Below, one piece after another: positions 32,170 through 44,191 of a DNA stretch of 64,000 nucleotides. How positions within the stretch are numbered: position 1 is the stretch's first letter; each line of letters opens with the position of its first letter. The DNA lies in NCBI GenBank assembly GCA_944990035.1, contig CALYLX010000006.1, positions 28,738-92,737 of the forward strand, given 5' to 3'. Both the position numbers and the translations under genes were made by a program. The notes beneath the pieces were generated by a model. It saw only the letters and a list, made by a program, of their open reading frames with translations. It searched no databases and was not told the DNA's origin. The DNA comes from Clitopilus passeckerianus. Taxonomy: Eukaryota > Basidiomycota > Agaricomycetes > Agaricales > Entolomataceae.

Positions 32170-34605
32170 ATGAAGGTTGATTTACCAATTCTACTCCTTG
32201 GGTTCGTATTCGCAGTTTCTGCGTCTGGGCTTGCCCATTCAGGGATAGATCGACGCGCGCTAGTCACCAAGTTCAACCCCAAACGCAATGCCTCAGCTAC
32301 CATCGCGGTTACACCTTTACAAATAGGCAATGGGAATTTTGCCTTTGGAGCCGATTTTACAGGCCTTCAAACCTTCTTGCCGTTTGCAACCATGTCCTCG
32401 TGGGGCTGGAAGAACGACACCCTCCCGGCTGGAAAAACCCTCGAGGACATAGAGAACTACCACGGTACCAGCTGGCTCAATCATGGCAGGCCAGTTCAGT
32501 ACGATTTCGGAGGCAACGATAGCGTCATCGAGCAGTGGCTCATATCCAACCCCAATCGACTCAACTTAGGTAGGGTTGGTCTGGTATTTTGGTCAGATGC
32601 AGGCGATGTTGCCAACATCACGGCCCAGAACTTGACCAACATCCAGCAAGAACTCGACCTCTGGACCGGCAAACTTGTCAGCAACTTCTCATTAAACGGA
32701 ATCACTGTTTCCGTAGAGACTGTCTCGGCGCAAGACTCAAGCGCTATCGCTATTACCCTCACCTCCACGCTCCTGGAACGAGGCCGGCTCGGTCTATTCC
32801 TTGACTTTCTCTGGAACGATGGGAAATCAAAGTTCAGCGCTCCGTTCGTTGGTGTTTGGAATGCAACCTCCAACCATACTACGGAGTTGGACACCGCATA
32901 CAAGAACCATATCCAGGCCCGTATCAAGCATACCCAAGTTGCAGCTATCACGTACACTTCTGTCCGGGGAGATGCGTTTAATATTTCCCGAGACAGTCCC
33001 TCCCAACATCGATACACCATTCGTGCTTCTCGCAAGAAGTCCAGCTTCTCCATCACCGTCGACTACCGGCCGGAAATAGATGGTCAGCCACTCCTCCCAC
33101 CCAAGAAGGTTGCGGAATCATCTAAGAGCGCCTGGGAGGCTTTTTGGACGAAGTCAGGCTTCGTGGATGTCTTGACGGGTTCGACTGATTCCCGCGCGGA
33201 GGAACTGCAAAGACGGATAATCTTATCCCGATATCTAATGAGGGTCAATGAAGCTGGAGACAGCCCACCGCAAGAAGTGTGTTTTCTTTATTTGTACGTC
33301 CCTGATAAACTGGTTAACGTTCCAAATTGCAGTCGGGATTAGTGAACAATGGCTGGGTGAGTCCCTTGTTCCAAACTGTATTGACCAGTGGCTAATTCCT
33401 TGAACAGTATGGGTAAGCTATGACTATTGTTGGGGACGTCCTGCCGTTGACTAATGACCTATTTGCTCCGATAGAAAATTCCATATGGGTGCGTCCTTTT
33501 CCTACTCTCGAATTTACTGTTGCTCACAGCAACCTCAGAAATGTATTTCTGGCACAGTGCCCAATGGGCCCTTTGGGGTAACTGGGACTTACTCAGGCGC
33601 TCGAGTTCGATATACTCCCGTTTCCTTCCTGGATCACTTAGGCGAGCACAAGTCCAACAAGGCTGGTCTTCGGGAGCCCGCTGGCCCAAGATGACAGACC
33701 CATCAGGTCGCTCTGCTCCGGGCCAAATTAACAACCTCCTCATCTGGCAGCAACCACATCCACTCATATTCGCCATCTACGAATACCGCGCATTCCCCAC
33801 TCACGAAACATTGCAAACATGGAAGGATGTCGTCCGAGAAACAGCAAATTGGATGGCAGCATTCGCGTGGCATAATACTACGGCTGGCGTGTACGACCTC
33901 GGACCTCCTCTGTATGTCGTCAGTGAAGACACCAGCCCGAATATCACCCAGAATCCTGCTTTTGAACTTGCATATTGGCGCCTTGGGCTCAATATCTCTC
34001 AGCAGTGGATGGAACATCTGGGAGAGGAGGTTCCAAAAGCATGGATTGCCGTCAAGGATAATTTAGCCAAGCTTCCGATCGACAATGGAACCTACGCGGT
34101 TTACGAGGGAATTCCGAGTGATTTCTGGACGGATTCGGAGTTCACCAGTGACCATCCTGCACTGGTTGGCTTGCACGGATTGCTCCCACCGACAGAGGGG
34201 TTGGACCTGGATATCGCCAGGGCCACCGCTGAGAAGGTCTGGGACCACTGGAACATTGATCAATGCTGGGGGTAAGTCTCAGTAGTTTATGCTAAGTTCT
34301 CGTTAAGCTCAACGTTCTGCTTGCTGCACAGATGGGACTTCCCAATGTTGGCCATGTCTGCTGCTCGCAATGGAAACACAGAGAAGGCAATCGAGTGGCT
34401 TTTGCACCCGTTATTCCAATTTGACGATGCTGGAATGCCAATCGGGGGTACAAGGGTACCGACACCGTACTTCCCTGGTTCTGGAGCTCTCCTTTATGCA
34501 ATTGCGATGATGGCAGGAGCATGGGATGGAAGTACAGGGAAAGCACCAGGATTCCCGAAGGAAGGATGGAATGTACGAGTCGAAGGTCTTAGCAAAGCCC
34601 TCTGA
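32170..34605 (+). CDS. Secreted six-hairpin-type glycoside hydrolase
   Basis: Six exons, 32170-33276, 33333-33356, 33408-33412, 33475-33488, 33539-34271 and 34332-34605, give 2157 nt and 718 residues. The start MKVDLPILLLGFVFAVSASG is a signal peptide; an earlier in-frame ATG at 32077 would bury it. Many N-x-S/T sites (NASA, NDSV, NITA, NLTN) agree with secretion. The N-terminal beta-rich region includes GNGNFAFGADFTGLQTF; the C-terminal helical-barrel region includes KFHMEMYFWHSAQWALWG, WPKMTDPSGRSAPG, SDHPALVGLHGLLPP, CWGWDFPMLAMSAARNG and TPYFPGSGALLYAIA. This layout resembles (alpha/alpha)6 glycosidases of the GH65/GH95 type, but I cannot assign the CAZy family or substrate. Two internal exons of 5 and 14 nt code the central YGKFHME segment. 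It converges on the gene ending at 34919. Confidence 0.8.
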
Positions 34606-34918
34606 GTTTACCTGTAACCGAAGTCTTTGAAATACATCGTTTACATCTCATCACACCGAATGTCGCTTTGCTCACTCTGTCGATCTATTATGAAAGTTCA
34701 CAAAAAGGGAATGCTCAGTAAAGCACCTGGCCATGATATCGAAGAAAGACAGAACGCGAAGAAGAGAAGGGAAATAACAATAATAAAACAGGAAAATCAT
34801 CAAAATGCAAGAACGTGAGATGCAACGATGCAGGTATTAGTGACGCAGGTCAATGGATGGTAGTAAGAATACAACTCTAACAATCGTAGAAGGTTTTGTG
34901 CGTTTCAAGTTCTAGAAT

Positions 34919-36243
34919 TTAGAACCTGAAGAACCTGCGGTTGTTACGGCCACCACGGTTCTGGCCTTGGCCTTGGTTGTTGCCCCTTCCACCACCATTG
35001 TTGTTCTTGCCACCGTTGGCGTTACCACCGTTGTTGGCAGCATCAGTGTTCTTGCCTCCTGCAGCGGTCGCAGTGGCAGTTGCGTTGTTAGCGGCACCTC
35101 CTGCAGCAGCACCTCCACCGGCGGCAGCACCACCAGCTGCCGCACCTCCACCAGCTGCCGCGCCTCCACCAGCTGCAGCACCTCCAGCGGTTGAAGTGAA
35201 CTGTCGCAAACAATCACAGGTCAGGAGATGTTGATAGATGGGTTGCCATGGAAGAAACTTACGTAGACACAGTCGTCGAGCATTCCGTGTTGTGCGACGG
35301 GGACGATGGCAGGTTGGTGATTTGCTGAAGTATTGATGGAGCAGAGGCGATAGGCACCAGCAGGGAGACCAGCAGTCACGTCGGCGGTAAGAACACCGCC
35401 TTGTGCAGCGGCATTGAGACCCTTGAAGAAAGCGAACTTCTTGGGGTCGGTAGGCACTGTCTGGTCGATAGCTGTGAGGGTCTCGACCACGACGTGCGAG
35501 TGACCGATGATCTGTCCCTGGCCGTTCAGCTGCTGGGGAGCAGCAAAGTAGTTGGCCTGAGCATTGACAAAGTTACCAGTGACGAGGTTCTTAACGGCCA
35601 TCTGGATCGTGAATGCCTGGTTGGCAGCGACGGTGCCTCCGTTCTTGGGGTTGACGAACTTGGCTGAGGGCATGTTGTCGACGGAGGGGATGGAACCGAT
35701 GGGTGCGGGGTTACATGAACCGGTGGTGATTTGCTTTCCGTCGGTGATCGGGAGGTTGGGGACGGTCAAGCAGAAGTTGATGAAGTTGTTCGTTGAGGTC
35801 AACGAAGCAACTTGGCCGTCAACTGGTGGGTCTTGTCCATTCTGAGCGAAACCCTTTGCAACCACCCGAGGGTCCAAAGCTGTTTAAAATAGATCGTTAG
35901 TTGCAGATCATGACATAGACGTCAAATTCTGGACTCACTCAGCGAGGTCTGGGCATCAGCTGCATTGCCGTTCCCAGCTGCATTGTTATTGCCAGCGCCT
36001 GCATTGGCGGTACCGTTGTTGGCGGCACCCCCATTAGCAGCACCTCCGTTTGCGGCACCTCCAGCGTTGTTATTTCCCTGGTTGTTCTGGTTCTGATTGT
36101 TGCCTCCACGGCCTCCCCCATTTCGTCCACCACCGTTCCTTTGGTTATCCTGACGGGCGGCCAAGAGAGGACCGGGGATTCTCGCAGCAGTAATTTGCGA
36201 GATGAAGAGGGAAGATAAGGAACAAGGTTGTGGAGAACTTCAT
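34919..36243 (-). CDS. Secreted Gly/Ala/Asn-rich protein of a basidiomycete-specific family, apparent frameshift
   Basis: Three coding exons. The conserved core (35262-35880) begins LDPRVVAKGFAQNGQDPP and includes LTSTNNFINFC, NMPSAKFVNPKNGG, NYFAAPQQLNGQGQI, GHSHVVVETLTAIDQT, DPKKFAFFKGLNAAAQGG and LPAGAYRLCSINTS. This core is widespread in Agaricomycetes as a secreted protein of unknown role. It is flanked by low-complexity exons: Asn/Gly/Ala repeats at the N side (35941-36165) and GGAAA repeats then an RGG/NG-rich, basic tail ending RRFFRF. The only suitable start is the ATG at 36243 (MKFSTTLFLIF), but the frame from there stops after 32 codons; the rest of a typical signal peptide and pro-region (SLFISQITAARIPGP) lies one base out of frame, so one extra base near 36205-36215 is implied. 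This may be a sequence error or a broken gene. Confidence 0.75.
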
Positions 36244-36288
36244 GGCGATAGGTTTGAAAGAACGAGCTCAATTGGACTTCACTGAAGC

Positions 36289-36391
36289 CTGAAAAGAAAG
36301 AATGTGGATAGCAGAAACTGCGACAAGCTGATGCACGGGCTATAATACTTGATTAGCATTGGGCTGAAGGCATATTGAGTCCGATACTCAC
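36289..36391 (-). other. Probable 5' UTR intron of the Gly/Ala/Asn-rich protein gene
   Basis: On the minus strand, GTGAGT at 36391-36386 and TTTTCAG ending at 36289 bound a 103 nt intron upstream of the ATG at 36243. A TATTTAAAT element at 36512-36520 further upstream could be the TATA box. Inferred from splice-site quality only. Confidence 0.4.
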
Positions 36392-36527
36392 AGACAGGTG
36401 ATAGCCAGGCAGCACTGCTGCGAAAAAGGGAAGAAGAAAGGGAAAAGGGAGAAAAAGAGATCGAAGAGGTGAGGGAAACGAAGAGAGATGGTTGGCCCTT
36501 TGATGTCGAGGTATTTAAATGGCTCAT

Positions 36528-38608
36528 AGTGATTGGGAACGCCAGGTTGCCAGCTGTTGCTTTGACGACAAATCTCTCTCAAGGACATTTGGACCATTCA
36601 CATCAGTCAGTTTTTTTGTCCATTTGTTCCTAGCAACTCGGCCAGTCATGCCGTTCGAGCCATATGTGCAGCCGAGTGTCAGTCATTATAACAAGCCGTT
36701 AAGTATCGGAAAGAACGAAGGTCAATCATATTCAGGACAAGGTCACTGACAAACGCGGCGAACTTGAGAAAGGGCGGAGTACAAATACATTCCCTTCACG
36801 ACAAACAGAATGATCTCCCAATCGGTCGGTCGGTCGTGTCGGCTCAAAGCTCCAATAGAAACATAGAATTGTGCTGATTTGCCAACGCATGCTACCCAGA
36901 ATACCTGCTGGCCAACCGGTAAAAATAACCTCGCCATCGACAGCAGACGACGACAACGACGAGGCGACAGATTTGTTCCCTTCTGATCTAATAGGCAAGT
37001 GTACATGATAGATTCAGCTGATCCCGTCAGGGGACTGGTAGTAACTCTGCCTGTCATCGAAGCAAGGTGAGGTGGGGCCCTGCAGAAGTTAACGAAAGAA
37101 ACAGCTTGATGACAGTAACAAGTCCAAGTTGCGGCCTTTGCATCCTTTTGATGGTTGTGGTAAAACATATCATGACCATGAAGGACGACCAATTGAATTC
37201 AACTGCGAATGGCACTTCCCTACCTCTACCAATGACCCGGTAGCTTTTACGGCACCAGCTTGATGGTGTATCGAAGTCAATTATTCGACATTCGACCACC
37301 TATGCATTCAAAATGGCCGCCGACCGCATTTCACTGGTTACCTGCGCCCTAGACGCTCCGATTGTTCACCCGACGATACTAGGGTTTCGATAGAGAAGTA
37401 TCGTTTAATATCGCAAGCCTACCTACTGTACTGTCAGCTCTGGTGCCTTTGCAGTCCCCAGATCACTGCGAATCCACTAGATATCGAATATATTCTTAGC
37501 GACCCAAGAACCAAAAATAAAACAAATCAGGTCAGGGTTTAAAATAGCTAGAAATACACTCAGGACATGGAGACTGAGTACTGGGATCATTGCCCTCGCT
37601 CCCCCGTCGGCCCGGGGCTGTTCCATGGATTCGGGTCTCGCTGAGGCCGTTTTGGACGTCTGACGACCATATGTAGTAGACCAGACCAGTTGACCATGCT
37701 TGACTGGTCATTAACTAATTGACCATACTTTGACCGTTCATAGGCGTTGACCATACTTACAACACTGGGTCTCGGCGGGTCGCCGTGGAATAGAGAACAC
37801 ATCCGCCCTGCGTGACCCTACGCCTGTGAGCATCATCAATTGCATTGAGAGGGGGTTGGCGTGAATTCAGGTGAAATGTACATGGAAAACTTAGGAGCGA
37901 CGTGGATGATCCAGATGAGGGAAAGTTGTTATTATCCTCGCCCTTTTGCTGCAAACGCCGCTTGGTGGCCGATCAGGATCAAGAAGGTTGTGGTTTAAGC
38001 ATGTGGCCGAACAACCAAACCAGGGTCATCCAGACAACAGCTCACTCGACAGAATGCCCACCACACCTGTACTGTGAAAGCCATATTAGTGAAGCCTTCG
38101 CATCCTCTCAGAGTGCACATGACAGAATCCCAATTGCATTCACGTTCCATGGAATTACGCTTGGCAAGTCTTCGGGGAGTAACATGTCCTCAAGTGTGGT
38201 CAGAACTCAATGACATTTGGCAGGGTAGGTGAGAAAGCAAAGCGATAGCTAATCGGACTAGGAGAACGAGAAAACAAAGCTGAAGAAGCCGGTAACACGT
38301 GTAAGGATTGAAGAAAATAGAAACTGGGCGGTAACTTGGACATCTACGTTGGTGGCGCAGTATTTCAGCAAGACATTGAGAGGGAGAGCTGTTGCATAGT
38401 TTGTCTAATTGTGAGTGCTTGATGTCACAGCAGAAGTGGTGGCGTAAGCGCCGCTCTATTTTGCAGTGTGAAGGTCCAGGTTTCGTCGAAGTAAAGTTCG
38501 TCTTTATGATCGATTAAGGAGAGATAGTTGACAAGAATGTTGAATCCAGAGATGGGTTAGCTTTTGATGAGTCGGAGTCCAGTCGTATCGTTGAACACCA
38601 TTGAAGAG
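36528..38608. other. Intergenic stretch with TTGACCAT cluster
   Basis: No gene recognised on either strand over about 2 kb. A cluster of TTGACCAT-like octamers at 37689-37760 is the main structured feature. Frames near 36743-37192 (-) and 37902-38213 (+) are open for 100-150 codons without recognisable content. Confidence 0.4.
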
Positions 38609-39128
38609 TTAGTCACGCCGAGCTTGCCTGACTACGTTTGATACCCACTGAGAAAAAGGGAGAGGGCGGTAAGGTGCTAGTCATTGATTATGGGGAAATA
38701 TTTGATACCGCAAATACGTTCGAAACAAACGTGGCGTGACCTGCTTGTTTATTGAGTCGATGCTGAAGGGGCCTTGGATATAAATTATCTGTAGTTAGAC
38801 GACGTGTCAACAGGCCAACTTACTGCAGCAGGTTTGACAAATTCCACACGTCCTTCAACGTAAGCTTGGTCCTGAAATTATATTTTTAACGACGGGCGCA
38901 TGTTGCAGAAGGTGTGGCGCAGCTTACCACGAGCGTGACTTTGAGTTGGGGGCACGAGTAACGGCGGACTGGGTAGGGAGAGTAACGAGCGCTTCGGCGA
39001 GACGAGGAGCGGCTGAGGCGCGTGTCTTGAGGTCGAGGAACTTGTCCAGGTTGTAAAAGTTCTGGTGCAAGGTTGACGTAGGTGTAGAGGTCGTCCAAAA
39101 GCAGCAGGCTGTCTTCAACGTCGGCCAT
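38609..39128 (-). CDS. Unrecognised 113-residue protein, copy 2 of a two-copy family
   Basis: Exons 39128-38928, 38871-38824, 38762-38709 and 38647-38609 are 201, 48, 54 and 39 nt, all phase 0, exactly as in the gene at 7053-7580. The protein starts MADVEDSLLLLDDLYTYV and shares PELLxPGQV, RYxPYPVxRY, AYVExRVxF, GHxxFVxNVF and the C-terminal WxSxV. Divergence is greatest at the start, in the Arg/Ser stretch and in the last ten residues. All splice sites are canonical here (acceptors TTTCAG, CTTCAG, CTCAG). No signal peptide, transmembrane or known domain is seen; the Arg/Ser stretch is basic. The conserved frame and intron positions argue that both copies are live genes under selection. Function unknown. 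Confidence 0.75.
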
Positions 39129-42100
39129 TTCGTAAACTTATAATTTTCTTAAGTGATTGTCGAGGTCGAGTGCAGGAGAAGGGGGGACGATGAGGGCAGT
39201 GAGAACGAAGCAAGGCTTAAAAGTCTTCGTAGGCCGGCAGCTTGCGGTACCTATCCCGATAGAGGGGCCACTCGAGGGTTCGTGGCCTACTTGATTTCGC
39301 GGCTTCAGGGTTCATTTGTGCCATTTATGAACTTTAAGTTGATGAACGCTCACTCGTTCCCCTTTCGCGATTCAATTTTGACGGCACTGGTCCGCCAAAG
39401 ACACGGTCCCGTGGGGTCTTTTCGGCTCGAATCCGATGCTGTGGTGCTTGCCCTTTCCGCCTCGTGCTTAGGCTCCGTATTCTCAGCGATAAGCAGGCTA
39501 GAACGCGGAGTTAGTGTTGCTGGAACTGGTGACTCGGCGGTCGAATAAGTTATTTTCTTACCTGGAGCACCCTTCGTCCAAACCCTTGCTAAGCATCTCT
39601 AGGCCGTTTTATGCCCTTGGTCGACACCCCACCGTTGCAAAAGGCTGTGAGCCCGAAGCCTGGTTACGTAGGAGTTATTCGCCCACTTCGCCTGGTGATT
39701 GGTACTGGTCAGACTGCTCCAAATTCGGCGCCTTTCGTGGACGCGAACATCTTGATAGCACATCTTTGTCGACAGTATCGTCTATATCATGTGCTGCTTT
39801 CCGAGAGTCTCTTGCTCAACTGGCTCGACGTTCTGGCGTTTGCAGTGCGCTGCGCGTCCCCCAAGCACACCCTCGAACTCTAGGAAGCCCAAAATGGAAG
39901 CTATTTCCCACCTTCCCAATTTGGCAGTCAAATTCAGGGTCAACTTTGCTGAGCGCCTTGAGAGGCGCTCGATATACTTACATCGCATTTCCGAAGAGTT
40001 CCAGAGCTATACGAGCATAGATTGAGGCGGCCATATGGAACCCTCATGAACCAGAGAATCTCGAGCAAAAGGCTTGACGAAAAGCCCCCTTATGCACGAC
40101 GGCCGAGGTTGTTTTTGACCAGTATAGCGGCTACTTCAGGCGCTAGCCTTGGGTTTCATCGACATCAGCCCGAGGTTTCCACTATGTGCAAGTCAACGAA
40201 GCCCAGAAATTATTTCCAGCCAGGTGCGCAATGATTTAGGAACAATAGGAAATCGAAGGATATTGCATGATTATATGCTCCCTTAGCGTTTATTGTTAAA
40301 CCATGGTTGGGCCCTCGACGATTGGGTTGACCAGGATAGTCACCAAACAACAGCAGTCCGTGGTTACTTCGTGCGGCCGAAAGTGCTCCAGAGCGTATTG
40401 TTGCCTTGTGGCTTCGCTGGCCGTCTGCCAGAAAGCTACCCGTGGGTTGGTCCACCGAGGCCTTTAACAAAGATTCAACTACCTACTATCTGCGACTTCA
40501 AGATTAGTTCCCAGGTTAAGTGCAACATTGACACTTACAATTATCCCATATCTACCTCGACGGGTGTCGCATACAGCCCCGCTCCTCTGGCCACCTCAAG
40601 TTGCGTTGTCGAAGTCGATATTTTGCGTGTCGTTGAGTGACAAGTTGCTCAGCGCCTCAGTGGCTTACGGAATTAAAGACGCGAGTTCATTGAAGTCAGT
40701 TGAGAGCGCGGTGTTGGCGTTTTGCTCGACCGGGACCTCCTCAAATGGACCATAAATTCGCCGCGACCGATGCTGTGAAGATTACCAACGGTGATAATAG
40801 AGAATCTCCTTGGCGTGGCCTGAGCTTGCGCGAGAATTTGGGTGTCGTCGCGGTGCAGCGAACAAAACAATCTTAGGGCCAGTGCCTCATTATGACTTCG
40901 ATCAAACACCACTGACACCAAAATTAGACCCTCCTTCCAGGTTCTATTAGGTTCTATTTGTGCACTGACCACCAAGCAAAAGTATATGGGCCCTCAAAGC
41001 CACTCGTCCATCCAACCATTCTGAACTGCCCAGCAACCAAACTCGCACCTCACATGAAAGCACAAACACGACTTCATCTCCCCTCAAAGGAGTTCTATTA
41101 TTAATATGCAGTCAAAGCGTCATGGACCTAGCCCGAGAGGGCAGCGTTTTCTTGTAGCTTTGACCCACAATGAAATCATGAAGGACGACCCATACCTTGA
41201 TGACAATCCACAGCCTCTGCAGCAACCCATTACCTGTACGGCTCTCCTTAAACTCCCCTTGCACCGAAACCATACCCTTGCCCTTCCCAACCACCTCAAA
41301 ACCACCTCGTCCAACGACCTTCCCCAACCAAGCATGCCTGTATGATCCATGGGTTGCTTCCAAGGTCCTGTAGGCAGCCAACAGCGAACTACCGGATGCC
41401 TTGGCCGTTGTGACATGAAATGTGCCTGGTCGTCTGCCTCGTTTTCGCGAGAGAAGGCGGCGGTTGAGGGAGTTCAATTGGTCCAGGCTCGCAGAACACT
41501 GCAAGATAGCTACGCTTGGTGGGAAGACGGCGTCACTTAGATGCCAGTTATCAGCTCCCTAATATACGTCGCACCACAACTGACATTCTAATTTAATTCG
41601 GTCCTGCCGGAAAGTACCTCTAGCTCAAAGGGGGTGTTCTGACTTTCTCTTCTACGGAAGCAAATATTCATGGCAATCGATCTAGATGCTGAACACAGCC
41701 ACGGCATACACATACGCTCATGCTGGTGACGAGCCGTCGTATGGATTCGCGGGCGGGCAGAATTTGAAAGCGATTGAAGCGGGACAGAATCGAAAACGGC
41801 TAACGATTCGCATACTACTCTACCGGTTAAAAACCCCGTTGCTCTCAAACAGGCTCAAGAATTTGGGATGCCCTCCTCGCATCCTGGCCCCATTCGTGAG
41901 CTTCTGCTACTCTCGTCTTGCATACTCATCGATAACCAATCCCCTTTGGCTGCCTCATCGATAGGTAGGTTGTGGTGCAATTGTTGTGCATGGTGCAAGC
42001 AAGGACCCACAAGTTCCAACGGAGGTCGGCCCGTACCAAGATTTTTGATCGGCGAGGTTCTGCGACGTCAGAACAGTATCAGGATTTGCCCCTGATTGTA

Positions 42101-43173
42101 CTACGTCTTCTGATAGCCTGGGTTGAGTAGAGCAGGCCTGGAGGGATGGACAATTAAAAAACGGGGACTACCTGTCAAAATTAATGGATCCAGGCAGGTT
42201 AGTGGCCCTCAGACCCTCGCAAATCTGCGGGAGAGATGATGGATCCCTGCCGTCGGCGACTCGTCGCGATCGACTTTTCTTGGTGGCAACATATAAAACG
42301 CGAGGGAATTGTGCGTACGAGCGGTGTCGCATGCCTCTCTGGACTGCTTCGCCCTTTGTAATCATCCAAGGAGAATTGTTTAGGGCGAATACTCCCGTGA
42401 CATTCAACGGATTTATTAGAGACCAAACTTAACGCAGGTTCGATGATAGTCCATGTATCACAATCGAGTTGTACAGGACGGCGTCCCGTCCTGGTTACAG
42501 CCTACAACTAGATCAAAAGCGAAAGTTGGTAGTTGCAAATTGCAACGGCCTGTGTGCTGGAGGAGGGGTTTTACCTGTATCTGTAGGATGAGTAGCTATG
42601 CAGCTCTGAATGTTCATGCAGATGCACTTGATTGCCCTGGAATTTATCTGAGGCAGAGAAGTGAGGATACAGAAATATCTCTACCCAGAACCGACATCTA
42701 CAAGAGAATAATCTTGTTCTTACGACAGTCTTTCGATCGGGATTGAAGCCAGCGAAAAGATTCACTGGATTTTTGTGAGTTGAACTTGCTCCTCTTTCAA
42801 AAACTTGCAAGCATGAATTGTCGCAGCCAGGGCTATCTTGAGCCATGACGGGCCTTCAGTCAGTACTGAAGACCCAGGTGATGTGGCGCACAAATCTCAT
42901 TCTGCGATGAAAATTACTGCTATATATCGAACCACATTTTGTTCTGCCCCATGAGCAAGAAGCGATTCCCCAGTCTTCGTCGCCAGAATCGAGACCTCAT
43001 GAACGCCGAGTCGAGGCGTACAGCCCGAAAACAATCCGCGAGTTCTGATTGGCCAACAACAGCCCAGCCTTGGATTTTGTAAACATGAACAAATAGAATG
43101 TGTCAGCCTTTCCCAAAATATTGATCACGACTGACTTGGTACTCTACAGTCACATCGTCCAACGTCGAGCAGA
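39129..43173. other. Gene-poor 4 kb between copy 2 and ISA1
   Basis: No conserved family recognised. Open frames at 39514-40020 (+, 168 codons) and 40293-40640 (+, 115 codons) have ordinary composition but no motifs. 41112-41504 (-) is listed separately. The last 200 bp hold the ISA1 promoter. Confidence 0.4.
41112..41504 (-). CDS. Hypothetical protein, 130 codons
   Basis: A single open frame starting MQCSASLDQLNSLNRRLL with a basic N-terminal half and one mostly hydrophobic stretch near the C-terminus (LLQRLWIVIKVWVVLHDFI) that could be a membrane helix. No family recognised. The composition is more protein-like than that of the opposite strand, but the evidence is thin. Confidence 0.25.
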   Translation of the reverse strand: MQCSASLDQLNSLNRRLLSRKRGRRPGTFHVTTAKASGSSLLAAYRTLEATHGSYRHAWLGKVVGRGGFEVVGKGKGMVSVQGEFKESRTGNGLLQRLWIVIKVWVVLHDFIVGQSYKKTLPSRARSMTL

Positions 43174-43955
43174 ATGGCCTCCGTGTCCTCTCTTTCGCGT
43201 CTACAGCATGCAATGCGCCATTCTAGCATGCCATTTCTCTACCCGTCGTCGTGCTCACCGTTGAAGACGCCCGTGAGGAGGGCTATGATGTCTGCAATTC
43301 ACTCTCGGCCCGATGGGACACGACTTAATCCGCCTTTAACCGATGCTGCTGGACAGTCGAGTTCTGCACAACCTACACCTTCAGGTAGTTCATCGACTGC
43401 AGCCACCCCGAAGATCCTTGCGGACGCTGCTGCACCTCAAGTTGCTGCTCGGCCGCCACCGGTACCAAAGGTTGAGAAACCACGGCCTAAAATTAGGTCA
43501 ACTAAGGCTGCTTTGACGATGGTGCGTGTGATCTCAGCCCCTTCATGGGCTCGCAGGGAACTCATTTACATCCAACATCCAGACCCCTAGAGCTGTAACT
43601 CGCCTTCGATCATTGTTGAGTGGCCCAACTCCACAGCTCATCAGGATAGGTGTGCGGAACAAGGGGTGTGCAGGACTTTCGTACAATCTGGAATATGTCG
43701 AGAAGCCTGGAAAGTTTGATGAAGTTGTAGAGCAGGACGGGGTTAAGGTGTTTATTGACAGCAAGGCGCTGTTCAGTATCATTGGCAGCGAGATGGATTG
43801 GAGTGAAGATCCGCTGAGGTATGGTTCTTTCCATCAATCCCCCTGTCAATGGCTTTTTCTGATTCCTACTATCTTACAGTGCTAGATTTACATTCAAGAA
43901 CCCTAATATCACAGACGCATGCGGTTGCGGAGAATCTTTCACGGTTGGATCATGA
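43174..43955 (+). CDS. ISA1: Mitochondrial iron-sulfur assembly protein ISA1 (A-type)
   Basis: Three exons, 43174-43521, 43583-43818 and 43880-43955, give 219 residues. The N-terminal 100 residues are Arg/Ser/Pro-rich and lack domain features, as for a mitochondrial presequence plus linker. The HesB/IscA domain starts TPRAVTRLRSLL and contains IRIGVRNKGCAGLSYNL and the paired cysteines of DACGCGESF near the C-terminus; these three cysteines are the family's cluster or iron ligands. ISA1 works with Isa2 and Iba57 to make mitochondrial 4Fe-4S clusters. Together with NFU1 at 13.5 kb, the window holds two steps of the late mitochondrial Fe-S pathway. It converges on GET3. Confidence 0.95.
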
Positions 43956-44191
43956 CCATTCGGATTGGAGCTTCGTAAACACATGTTACATTAGATGTTC
44001 TTCGTGTTGCATTTATCGGCGATTTCACTGTAATTCCCTCATCATATCCATTCCCTTGAATTATATATTGTACATAGAACCCACTACCCTGCTCACTAGA
44101 GGACAATACACTAATGATTTACCATCATCTATTTCGTTCAGCGTGTATAAGTATGAGCCCCTCGACGCGTTGCATGCACCACTAGATCCTC

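Noticed and set aside
34941..35234. Plus-strand frame of repeated Pro/Ala residues
   Set aside because: It is the opposite strand of the GGAAA repeat exon of the secreted protein and has no independent support.
36279..36527. 82-codon minus-strand frame upstream of the Gly/Ala/Asn-rich protein
   Set aside because: It spans the probable 5' UTR intron and does not join the coding frame of the downstream protein.
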